Below, in pieces: positions 1 through 5,743 of a stretch of 11,615 nucleotides of DNA (position 1 is the first letter of the stretch; each line of letters begins with the position of its first letter). The notes under the pieces are model-generated. The model searched no databases. It was not told the DNA's origin and saw nothing but the letters and a program-made list of their open reading frames with translations. This DNA is from an uncultured Oscillospiraceae bacterium (GTDB lineage Bacteria; Bacillota; Clostridia; Oscillospirales; Oscillospiraceae), in assembly GCA_905236265.1 (NCBI GenBank), contig CAJOOV010000142.1, forward strand, positions 1-11,615, read 5' to 3'. Position numbers and translations under genes: made by a program.

Positions 1-13
1 AAGTATGATATGA

Positions 14-2077
14 TTACTCCTCCAGCGCCTTGGCCGCCTCGATTGCCTTCTCCTGTGCGGCAGGGGGGCAGTCCTCATAGCGGACAAAGTGGAAGGTGAA
101 AGCACCCCGGCTCTGGGTCATGGCACGCAGGTCAATGGCATAGGAGCTCATCTCAGCCATGGGAACCTCGGCCTCAATGACCTGCTCGCCGTCGCCGGTG
201 GGTGTCATGCCCATTACACGGCCACGGCGCTTGTTCAGATCGCCGATGACATCGCCCATGTAGCTGTCCGGCACAGTGACCTTCAGCTCGCCCACCGGCT
301 CCATCAGCACCGGGTTGGCCTCGGGCAGCGCCGCCTTATAGGCGAGCTGTGCGGCGGTCTTGAAGGCGATTTCAGAGGAGTCCACCGGGTGGTAGGAGCC
401 GTCATAGAGCACGGCCTTCAGGTTCACCACGGGATAACCCGCCAGCACGCCGTGGAGGGTAGCCTCACGAAGACCCTTTTCCACCGCAGGGAAGTAGTTC
501 TTGGGCACGCTGCCGCCCACGACCTCCTCTTCAAACACCAGCTCGTCGCTGATGGTGGGCTCGAAGCGCACCCAGACATCGCCGTACTGGCCGCTGCCGC
601 CGGTCTGCTTCTTGAACTTGCCCTGCTTGGAGACGGTCTTGCGGATCTTCTCACGGTAGGCCACACGGGGCTCGGAGAGGACAACGTCCACGCCGAAGCG
701 GCTCTTCAGCTTGGAGACGATCACATCAATGGCAATGTCGCCGGAGGCGTGGATCACGATCTGGTGGGTCTCGGCGTTGTTCTCCACAGAGAAGCTGGGG
801 TCTTCCTCATTGAGGCGGTTCAGACCCATACCCACCTTGTCGTCCTGACCCCGCTTGGCAGGGGCGATTGCCTTGGCATACACCGGCTCGGCAAAGGGAA
901 TGGGATCCAGCTTGATGGCGCCGGCGGAGAGGGTGTCTCCCGTCTTCAGCTTATCCATCTTGGCAATGGCGCCGATGTCGCCTGCGTTGAGCTCCTTCAG
1001 CTCGGATGCCTTCTTGCCGTTGAGGGCGTAGAGACGGCCAATCTTCTCGCTGGCTCCGGTGGTGCCGTTGATCAGGGTCATATCAGGACGCAGCACGCCC
1101 CGCAGCACCTTCACATAGGAATACTTGCCGTACTGGTCAGCCACCGTCTTGAACACATAGGCCACGGTATCCCCGTCCTTGGAGACGGCGACCTCAATGG
1201 GCTCCCCGTCGGCATCCACGCCGGTCATGGGGTTGGTGTTGGTGGGATAGGGACCCATGGAGACAATGCCGTGGAGCAGAGCCTCGGTGCCCATGCCGGT
1301 GAAGGCGCTGCCGCCGAAAACAGGGGCAATGGTGCCCTCCTTCAGGCCGCCCAGCAGACCCGTGGCAACCTCGTCCGGGGTGAACTCATGTCCCTCGAAG
1401 AACAGCTCCATGAACTCCTCGGAATATTCCGCCACGTTCTCCATCAGAGCGGCATACGCCTCCTCCACGAAGTCCGTCTTGTCCGCGGGAATGTCAATCT
1501 TATGGCTCTTGCCGTCCTTGCCGATGCCGTAGGCGCACTTGCCCAGCACGTCCAGCACGCCGATGACGTTCTTATCAGCGTCCCACAGGGGGGAGACGAT
1601 GGGCGTGACCTGATTGCCGCACTTCTCCTTCAGCTCCTCCACAATGGCGTTGTAGTCGCTGTGATCCTCGTCCGCCTTGGAGACATAGAACATGGTGGGC
1701 AGATTGCGGGCTCTTGCCATCTTCCATGCCCGCTCTGCGCCCACAGGCACGCCGCCCTTTGCAGGCAGGACAATCACGACGCAGTCCGCCACCGTCAGAG
1801 CCTCCGCCACCTCGCCGGCAAAGTCAAAGTTGCCCGGACAGTCAATGACGTTAATCAGCGTGTCCTCATACTCCACGGGAATGATGGAGGCGGAGATGGA
1901 GATCTGGCGCTTGATTTCCTCGGGATCGTAATCGGAAACGGTATTGCCATCCACGGTCTTGCCCATGCGGGCGATGGCACCGGTCTGGTACAGCATACTC
2001 TCCACCAGTGTGGTCTTGCCGCTTCCGGAGTGACCCAGCAGGCAGATGTTACGGATCTGTTTGACGGTAAAGCTCAT
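14..2077 (-). CDS. Elongation factor G-like translational GTPase (EF-G paralogue)
   Basis: The 687-residue product has the full EF-G layout. A GTPase domain comes first (P-loop 15-GHSGSGKT-22, switch I region around RQISIS 57-62, G3 79-DCPGNFDF-86, G4 133-SKAD-136), then a beta-barrel domain II. Domains III/IV contain the 'GKFKKQTGGSGQYGDV' segment, and domain V has 'YMGDVIGDLNKRRGRV'. EF-G catalyses translocation on the ribosome or, with RRF, ribosome recycling. The P-loop (GHSGSGKT rather than GHIDAGKT) and the DYDPEEIKRQ switch I place it with the EF-G-like paralogues rather than the primary fusA product, so its exact job is uncertain. G3 has Asn83 where EF-G has the catalytic His, and G4 has Ser for Asn. 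I chose the ATG at 2077 because AAAGGA lies about 10 nt upstream; the in-frame ATG at 2137 is only about 10 nt from the predicted transcription start and has no ribosome binding site. It is transcribed from its own promoter. Family is certain; the paralogue's function is not. Confidence 0.93.
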   Translation of the reverse strand: MSFTVKQIRNICLLGHSGSGKTTLVESMLYQTGAIARMGKTVDGNTVSDYDPEEIKRQISISASIIPVEYEDTLINVIDCPGNFDFAGEVAEALTVADCVVIVLPAKGGVPVGAERAWKMARARNLPTMFYVSKADEDHSDYNAIVEELKEKCGNQVTPIVSPLWDADKNVIGVLDVLGKCAYGIGKDGKSHKIDIPADKTDFVEEAYAALMENVAEYSEEFMELFFEGHEFTPDEVATGLLGGLKEGTIAPVFGGSAFTGMGTEALLHGIVSMGPYPTNTNPMTGVDADGEPIEVAVSKDGDTVAYVFKTVADQYGKYSYVKVLRGVLRPDMTLINGTTGASEKIGRLYALNGKKASELKELNAGDIGAIAKMDKLKTGDTLSAGAIKLDPIPFAEPVYAKAIAPAKRGQDDKVGMGLNRLNEEDPSFSVENNAETHQIVIHASGDIAIDVIVSKLKSRFGVDVVLSEPRVAYREKIRKTVSKQGKFKKQTGGSGQYGDVWVRFEPTISDELVFEEEVVGGSVPKNYFPAVEKGLREATLHGVLAGYPVVNLKAVLYDGSYHPVDSSEIAFKTAAQLAYKAALPEANPVLMEPVGELKVTVPDSYMGDVIGDLNKRRGRVMGMTPTGDGEQVIEAEVPMAEMSSYAIDLRAMTQSRGAFTFHFVRYEDCPPAAQEKAIEAAKALEE

Positions 2078-2123
2078 AATGTGACGATCCTTTCCAGATA
2101 TAATTTTGCGGTCCCGCCGCCGG

Positions 2124-2137
2124 ATGCGGCGCCGCAT
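2124..2137 (-). other. GC-rich palindrome (hairpin) in the EF-G-like leader
   Basis: ATGCGGCGCCGCAT is a perfect 14-bp palindrome located about 10 nt into the predicted transcript and some 45 nt before the start codon. More GC-rich sequence capable of alternative pairing follows it (CGCCG/CGGCG). It could fold near the mRNA 5' end and protect the transcript, or it could be a DNA dyad for a regulator; the sequence alone does not decide. Confidence 0.5.
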
Positions 2138-2153
2138 ACGCTCACTATTGGTG

Positions 2154-2182
2154 ATTATACCTTATCTCGGCCAAAATAGCAA
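2154..2182 (-). promoter_or_regulatory. SigA-type promoter of the EF-G-like gene
   Basis: Read on the minus strand, TTGCTA (2182-2177) is followed after exactly 17 bp by TATAAT (2159-2154). The predicted transcription start is near 2147, giving a leader of about 70 nt. An A/T-rich tract with a 7-bp inverted repeat (ATTTTTA/TAAAAAT, 2196-2212) lies just upstream of the -35 and could act as an UP-like element. The promoter makes the gene independent of the lipid kinase gene upstream. Confidence 0.85.
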
Positions 2183-2225
2183 CGACTATTCCCACATTTT
2201 TACCATAAAAATATTTTCGCAAAGA

Positions 2226-2267
2226 TTTGTCACTTTATCTGGTTAAATCGAAACAGTTTGTCACTTT
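2226..2267. repeat. Two direct repeats of TTTGTCACTTT, 31 bp apart
   Basis: The 11-mer TTTGTCACTTT occurs at 2226-2236 and again at 2257-2267, a period of 31 bp or about three helical turns. The pair lies in the gap between the lipid kinase stop codon and the EF-G-like promoter, about 45-85 bp upstream of the -35 box. This arrangement is compatible with two binding sites for a regulator on one face of the helix, but no factor can be named. Confidence 0.4.
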
Positions 2268-2285
2268 TCGGGGTGAAACAGTCCC

Positions 2286-3203
2286 TCAGTCCCGCCGTCC
2301 CTTCCACCCTCTGCCGGAGAGAATGGTGACAAAGCGGGGCAGATTGTGAACCTCAAGGCTGCTGTGGCTGCCCCCGTACTCCCCGTCCAGCGTCCATGCC
2401 ACCGGGCTTTCGCAGACAAACCGGAGCCTTGCCGAGCGCAGGGCAAGGCAGTATTCGTTGGGCTTGTGGCTCAGCAGGGCGGCGGCGATCTGGCTCAGCT
2501 CCACCGCCGATCTGGGCGTGCGCACCAGCAGCACCTCGAACAGTCCGTCGTCCAGAATCACCGGCTCTGTATTCAAGCCCTGAAAGCCGCCCACGGAGAC
2601 GGAATTGCTGGCCATGCCGTAGATGAAATCGTCTTCGATCTCTCCCCCGTCCCAGCTCACCTTCATGTGGTAGGATTTCAGGTTCGCCAGACTGGTGATG
2701 CCGGAGAGGAGGTAGGCCGTATGCCCCAGCAGGTTCTTCATGGGCTGGGGGGTGGCATAGGAGGTATCGGTAAACACGCCGAAGGCCGCTACATAGGTGA
2801 ACAGGTGGCCGTCCTGTCCCACAATGCCCACGTCGCACTGCTGGGGCGTCCCTGCCACAGCGCACTCCGCCGCCAGCGCCAGATCCTCTCCGGGCAGCTC
2901 CAGCGTGCGGGAGAAATCGTTGGTGGAGCCTGCGGGGATATAGCCCAGCGTCCTGTTCTCCAGACCGTGGTTGTAAAGCCCCGTGACGCACTCGCTCAGC
3001 GTGCCGTCCCCGCCGCAGCAGACGATGTGGTCAAACGCCTCTCCCATAGCGGACACTGCCCACACCCCGTCGCCTGCGCCCTGAGTGGGATAGACGGTGG
3101 GGAGATAGCCGTGGGCGATAAAGGTGTCCATCAGCACGCCCAGCTGCTGGGAGATCATCCCTCTGCCCGCATGTGGATTGTAGATAAACAGGAGCTTCTT
3201 CAT
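2286..3203 (-). CDS. YegS/DgkB-family lipid (diacylglycerol-type) kinase
   Basis: The 305-residue protein starts with the family's N-terminal strand and turn 'LLFIYNPHAGRG' (4-15), carries the nucleotide-binding GGDGTLSE motif (64-71) and a 'PAGSTNDFSR' segment equivalent to the family's P-G-T-x-N-D-F loop, and has the C-terminal 'LDGE' metal/nucleotide site. Length matches the 290-310 residues usual for YegS, BmrU and DgkB. Members phosphorylate diacylglycerol or related lipid alcohols with ATP at the cytoplasmic face of the membrane; in Gram-positives this recycles diacylglycerol released during lipoteichoic acid synthesis. The actual lipid substrate here is not visible. The start is supported by GGGGAGG 8 nt upstream. 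The gene is divergent from ilvE, and no convincing terminator follows it, so some readthrough into the EF-G-like gene is possible. There are no membrane spans or signal peptide, as expected. Confidence 0.9.
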   Translation of the reverse strand: MKKLLFIYNPHAGRGMISQQLGVLMDTFIAHGYLPTVYPTQGAGDGVWAVSAMGEAFDHIVCCGGDGTLSECVTGLYNHGLENRTLGYIPAGSTNDFSRTLELPGEDLALAAECAVAGTPQQCDVGIVGQDGHLFTYVAAFGVFTDTSYATPQPMKNLLGHTAYLLSGITSLANLKSYHMKVSWDGGEIEDDFIYGMASNSVSVGGFQGLNTEPVILDDGLFEVLLVRTPRSAVELSQIAAALLSHKPNEYCLALRSARLRFVCESPVAWTLDGEYGGSHSSLEVHNLPRFVTILSGRGWKGRRD

Positions 3204-3241
3204 GGCAATGCCTCCCCGGTGACAATCGTTTTCTTCTGTCT

Positions 3242-3269
3242 ATTATGGCTCAGCGGCCATGATTTGCAA
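3242..3269 (-). promoter_or_regulatory. Probable SigA-type promoter of the lipid kinase gene
   Basis: On the minus strand TTGCAA (3269-3264) is followed after 16 bp by CATAAT (3247-3242), placing transcription start near 3235, about 30 nt before the start codon. The -10 differs from consensus at the first base. It is divergent from, and separated by about 60 bp from, the ilvE promoter. Confidence 0.55.
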
Positions 3270-3330
3270 GGTCATTTTTGTGAACAAATCAAAAAAAGGG
3301 GGAAACCGGGAAAATAATCACTTCACCGCC

Positions 3331-3359
3331 TTGCATTGCTAAATTCATACTGATATAAT
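3331..3359 (+). promoter_or_regulatory. SigA-type promoter of ilvE
   Basis: TTGCAT (3331-3336), a 17-bp spacer and a perfect TATAAT (3354-3359) form a near-consensus promoter. Transcription should begin near 3366, giving a leader of about 45 nt, too short for a T-box or a typical riboswitch. This also argues against the in-frame ATG at 3367 as the start codon. Confidence 0.88.
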
Positions 3360-3363
3360 AGAC

Positions 3364-3389
3364 CCAATGAGCGCCGCACCCGCTGCGGC
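3364..3389 (+). other. Leader hairpin upstream of ilvE
   Basis: The start of the predicted transcript reads CCAATGAGCG and then forms a 6-bp stem, GCCGCA (3373-3378) with TGCGGC (3384-3389), over a 5-nt loop. The hairpin ends 7 nt before the AAGGAGG ribosome binding site (3397-3403), leaving that site free. It resembles the start of the EF-G-like transcript in this window. Confidence 0.5.
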
Positions 3390-3411
3390 ACATTCCAAGG
3401 AGGCATTCAGT

Positions 3412-4485
3412 ATGGAAATCCGCTATGAACTGACGAAGAATCCCAAGCAGAAGCCCGCCGACGAGAGCAAGCTGGGCTTTGCCAAGCAGTTCTCTGACCA
3501 TATGTTCGTCATGGACTACACCGAGGGCGAGGGCTGGCACGATGCCCGCATCGTCCCCTACCAGTCCTTCTCCATTGACCCCGCCACAGTGGTGCTCCAC
3601 TATGCGCAGGAGATTTTCGAGGGCCTGAAGGCATACCGTACCGCTGACAACAAAATCCAGCTCTTCCGGCCGGAGTGCAACGGTGCCCGGATGAACGACT
3701 CCGCTGACCGGCTCTGCATCCCCAACATCCCGGTGGAGGATTTTGTGCAGGCGGTGAAGGCGCTGGTAGAGGTGGACAAGGACTGGGTGCCCCACATTGA
3801 CGGCTCCTCCTACTATATCCGTCCCTTCATCTTTGCCAACGACGTGGGGCTGGGCGTTCACGCCTCCAAGCACTATATCTTCTGCATCATCGGCGCTCCC
3901 TCCGGCGCTTACTACGCCGAGGGCATTGACCCGGTGCGTATCTATGTGGAGGACGACTATATCCGCGCCGCCCCCGGACTCACCGGCTTTACCAAGTGCG
4001 GCGGCAACTACGCTGCCTCCATCAAGGCCGGCGAGATGGCGGAGCGGCAGGGCTATGCTCAGGTGCTTTGGCTGGACGGCGTGGAGAAGAAGTATGTGGA
4101 AGAGGTGGGCTCCATGAACATTATGTTCAAGATCGACGGCAAGATCTACACCGCCGCCTGCACCGGCACCGTCCTCCCCGGCGTCACCCGCCGCTCCATC
4201 ATCGAGCTGTGCAGGGATTGGGGCTATGAGGTCATTGAGGGCAAGCTGGCCATTGCCGATGTGATGAAGGCCGCCCAGGAGGGCAAGCTGGAGGAGGTCT
4301 GGGGCACCGGCACCGCCGCCGTGGTCTCCCCGGTGAAGGAGCTGAAGTGGAAGGATCAGGTGGCCTACATCTCCGACGGGAAGATCGGTGCTCTCACCCA
4401 AAAGCTGTATGACACCCTCACCGGCATCCAGTGGGGCAAGCTGCCTGACGAAAAGGGCTGGATCACCCCCGTCTGCGAGGGATAA
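3412..4485 (+). CDS. ilvE: Branched-chain amino acid aminotransferase
   Basis: This 357-residue class IV, PLP-dependent aminotransferase interconverts leucine, isoleucine and valine with their 2-oxo acids, using 2-oxoglutarate/glutamate as partner: the last step of branched-chain amino acid synthesis and the first of breakdown. Diagnostic segments are 'ALHYAQEIFEGLKAYR'-type sequence (here VLHYAQEIFEGLKAYR), the PLP lysine Lys195 in 'GFTKCGGNYAAS', 'YVEEVGSMNIMF', and 'TGTVLPGVTRRSIIEL' for the cofactor phosphate. These and the length match the longer, eukaryotic-like BCAT subgroup (about 340-360 residues) rather than the E. coli IlvE type of about 310. The start at 3412 is set by AAGGAGG 8 nt upstream; the in-frame ATG at 3367 coincides with the predicted transcription start. 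It is cytosolic, with its own promoter and a terminator right after it, and no T-box. No other ilv/leu genes are adjacent. Confidence 0.96.
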   Translation: MEIRYELTKNPKQKPADESKLGFAKQFSDHMFVMDYTEGEGWHDARIVPYQSFSIDPATVVLHYAQEIFEGLKAYRTADNKIQLFRPECNGARMNDSADRLCIPNIPVEDFVQAVKALVEVDKDWVPHIDGSSYYIRPFIFANDVGLGVHASKHYIFCIIGAPSGAYYAEGIDPVRIYVEDDYIRAAPGLTGFTKCGGNYAASIKAGEMAERQGYAQVLWLDGVEKKYVEEVGSMNIMFKIDGKIYTAACTGTVLPGVTRRSIIELCRDWGYEVIEGKLAIADVMKAAQEGKLEEVWGTGTAAVVSPVKELKWKDQVAYISDGKIGALTQKLYDTLTGIQWGKLPDEKGWITPVCEG

Positions 4486-4544
4486 GGATACAGGGTTTTG
4501 CAGACCCACGCCTTACCATTTGTCACCCGTTTATTCCCACACAC

Positions 4545-4579
4545 CCCGGTCATGGGCTTCCTGTGACCGGGTCTTTTTT
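4545..4579 (+). terminator. Intrinsic terminator after ilvE
   Basis: CCCGGTCA (4545-4552) pairs with TGACCGGG (4564-4571), an 8-bp GC-rich stem with an 11-nt loop. TC and six T residues (4574-4579) follow. The T-tract ends one base before the AGGAGG ribosome binding site of the next gene, so transcription of that gene would need readthrough or a promoter I cannot see in 4486-4593. Confidence 0.85.
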
Positions 4580-4593
4580 CAGGAGGAGTCCCC

Positions 4594-5331
4594 ATGTGCA
4601 AAACCGTACTGATTACCGGCGCCTCACGGGGCATCGGCGCTGCCGCCGCCCTCGCCTTTGGCAGGGCGGGCTGGAACGTGGGCGTGAACTACTGCCGCAG
4701 CGAGGCACAGGCGCAGGCGGTGGGCAAGGCAGTCGACGCCGCGGGAGGCACTGCCTGTCTCTGTCCGGGGGATGTGTCTGACCCGGCGCAGGCAGCGGCG
4801 CTGGTGGAGCGCACGGTTGACCGCTTCGGCGCTCTGGATGCTCTGGTGTGTAACGCCGGGGTTGCCCTGCCCCAGATGCTCCTCACGGATGTCACCGACG
4901 GGATGTGGCGGGAGCTGTTCGCCGCCGATGTGGACGGGGTGTTCTACACCGTCCGTGCGGCGCTGCCCCCCATGGTGCATCAGAAATCCGGCGCAATCGT
5001 CACCGTGTCCTCCATGTGGGGGCAGGTGGGCGGCTCCTGTGAGGTAGCCTATTCCGCCGCCAAGGGGGCAGTCATTGCCTTCACCAAGGCGCTTGCCAAG
5101 GAGGTGGCTCCCTCCGGCATCCGGGCAAACTGCGTCTGCCCCGGCGTGATTCTCACCGACATGAACGCCCATCTCTCCCCGGACGATCTGGAGGCGCTGC
5201 GGCTGGAGACCCCATTGGAGACGCTGGGCAGACCGGAGGACGTGGCAGAGACGATTCGTTTCCTCTGCTCCCCCCAGTCCGCCTTTATCACCGGGCAGGT
5301 GATGGGCGTGAACGGCGGGCTGGTCATTTAG
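4594..5331 (+). CDS. FabG-like short-chain dehydrogenase/reductase, possibly YmfI-type EF-P 5-aminopentanone reductase
   Basis: The 245-residue protein is a classical SDR with a single Rossmann domain. It has the cofactor motif 8-TGASRGIG-15, 87-NAG-89, catalytic Ser140, Tyr153 and Lys157 (YSAAK), and the C-terminal 'ITGQVMGVNGG' close to the tetramer interface. Arg12 and the TGASRGIG form suggest NADPH, as in FabG. The segment around the active site, SSMWGQVGGSCEVAYS (139-154), resembles the YmfI group, a FabG paralogue that reduces the 5-aminopentanone modification on elongation factor P. A role in fatty acid synthesis (FabG, 3-oxoacyl-ACP reductase) is the alternative, but no fab genes are adjacent. 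Aligning with E. coli FabG puts Asp112 where the fourth tetrad residue, Asn, is expected. The start is set by AGGAGG 7 nt upstream. SDR assignment is certain; substrate is inference. Confidence 0.9.
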   Translation: MCKTVLITGASRGIGAAAALAFGRAGWNVGVNYCRSEAQAQAVGKAVDAAGGTACLCPGDVSDPAQAAALVERTVDRFGALDALVCNAGVALPQMLLTDVTDGMWRELFAADVDGVFYTVRAALPPMVHQKSGAIVTVSSMWGQVGGSCEVAYSAAKGAVIAFTKALAKEVAPSGIRANCVCPGVILTDMNAHLSPDDLEALRLETPLETLGRPEDVAETIRFLCSPQSAFITGQVMGVNGGLVI

Positions 5332-5376
5332 CGCCCCTGCAGGTACAGCAAAGGATTGAGAAATGCGCTGTCTCAG

Positions 5377-5425
5377 AAAAAAGGAAATCCGAACGTACTG
5401 CCTTTGTGCAATACGTTCGGATTTC
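5377..5425 (-). terminator. Intrinsic terminator of the tRNA-Pro gene
   Basis: A perfect 14-bp stem (5384-5397 with 5412-5425, arm GAAATCCGAACGTA) encloses a 14-nt loop. On the minus strand it is followed by one C and then six T residues (complement of 5377-5382), a good intrinsic terminator about 10 nt after the tRNA 3' end. On the plus strand the stem is followed only by TTGTCC, so it would be at best a weak terminator for the SDR gene. Confidence 0.85.
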
Positions 5426-5435
5426 TTGTCCTTAG

Positions 5436-5508
5436 TCCGAGTGGTGCGACTCGAACGCACGACATCCAGCTCCCAAAGCTGGCGCGCTACCAACTGCGCT
5501 ACACCCGG
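5436..5508 (-). tRNA. tRNA-Pro (anticodon UGG)
   Basis: On the minus strand the 73-nt gene folds as a full cloverleaf. The acceptor stem CCGGGTG/CACTCGG has one G-T pair; the D stem is GCGC/GCGC. The anticodon stem CCAGC/GCTGG encloses the loop TTTGGGA, giving anticodon TGG (complement of 5473-5475), and the T stem GTGCG/CGCAC encloses the loop TTCGAGT. The discriminator is A. The following bases are CTA, so CCA is not encoded and must be added by nucleotidyltransferase. The UGG anticodon can read most or all CCN codons by wobble. It is a single tRNA gene with its own promoter and terminator. Confidence 0.96.
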
Positions 5509-5518
5509 ATACCGTACC

Positions 5519-5547
5519 AGTATAGCCCATTTCCTTCCGTTTTTCAA
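5519..5547 (-). promoter_or_regulatory. SigA-type promoter of tRNA-Pro
   Basis: On the minus strand TTGAAA (5547-5542), a 17-bp spacer and TATACT (5524-5519) lie 10 nt before the tRNA 5' end, so the primary transcript would have a very short 5' leader for RNase P to remove. Its -35 is 40 bp from the -35 of the divergent promoter at 5588. Confidence 0.88.
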
Positions 5548-5587
5548 GTATTATTTCCGCCGCTATCAGATTTCTCTTCTGCCGGCA

Positions 5588-5616
5588 TTGAATCTCCCCC
5601 CGAAATAAGATATAAT
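5588..5616 (+). promoter_or_regulatory. SigA-type promoter of the secreted transglutaminase-like protein gene
   Basis: TTGAAT (5588-5593), a 17-bp spacer and a perfect TATAAT (5611-5616) predict transcription start near 5623 and a leader of about 120 nt. The open frame of the large gene runs upstream through this promoter, which is one reason to reject starts before 5744. Confidence 0.88.
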
Positions 5617-5622
5617 GGAAGT

Positions 5623-5743
5623 GATTTGCAGGACGCTTCTGACACGATTCTCCCGTGGACAAAACAGCAGGAAACGGGAAACGGAGCCGTCAGGGCGCAT
5701 GAAAGCCGTGCGGATCTGCCCAACACCTTATGGAGGTAAAAAC
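5623..5743 (+). other. Long, potentially structured 5' leader of the secreted protein mRNA
   Basis: Several pairings are possible. CGC-T-CTGAC (5634-5643, one bulged T) can pair with GTCAG-G-GCG (5689-5697), CCCGT (5652-5656) with ACGGG (5674-5678), and CGCA (5696-5699) with TGCG (5709-5712). The first and third share bases 5696-5697 and so compete. The ribosome binding site GGAGG is at 5732-5736, 7 nt before the ATG. I could not match it to a known riboswitch class, including the c-di-GMP types. Confidence 0.35.

Noticed and set aside
14..2077. Tet(M)-type ribosomal protection protein
   Set aside because: The P-loop, domain IV and domain V segments and the length of 687 fit EF-G paralogues better than the roughly 640-residue Tet(M)/TetO family.
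2078..2137. Upstream ATG at 2137 giving the EF-G-like protein 20 extra residues
   Set aside because: The extension is Arg-rich, the ATG lies inside the leader palindrome about 10 nt from the predicted transcription start, and it has no ribosome binding site.
89..2179. Long plus-strand open frame of 696 codons opposite the EF-G-like gene
   Set aside because: It is antisense to a clear EF-G family gene, has a His/Leu/Gly-rich composition typical of a reverse-complement shadow, and has no ribosome binding site or family motif.
3204..3411. Possible T-box or amino-acid-responsive leader before ilvE
   Set aside because: The predicted leader is only about 45 nt and I find no T-box sequence (AGGGTGG-x-ACCGCG) or terminator/antiterminator pair in the gap.
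3289..4509. Long minus-strand frame opposite ilvE, and similar antisense frames opposite the lipid kinase and OppF genes
   Set aside because: All lie opposite well-recognised proteins in high-GC DNA, lack ribosome binding sites and resemble no protein family.
5436..5508. tRNA-Pro as an integration (att) site of a mobile element
   Set aside because: No integrase gene and no repeated copy of the tRNA 3' end were seen in the window; neighbours look like ordinary chromosome genes.
5615..5743. Upstream in-frame starts adding up to 43 residues to the secreted protein
   Set aside because: They overlap the -10 box or the leader, and the ATG at 5744 has GGAGG at proper spacing followed at once by a classic signal peptide.
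5623..5743. c-di-GMP, TPP, cobalamin or SAM riboswitch in the leader
   Set aside because: The conserved core sequences of these classes that I know are not present.
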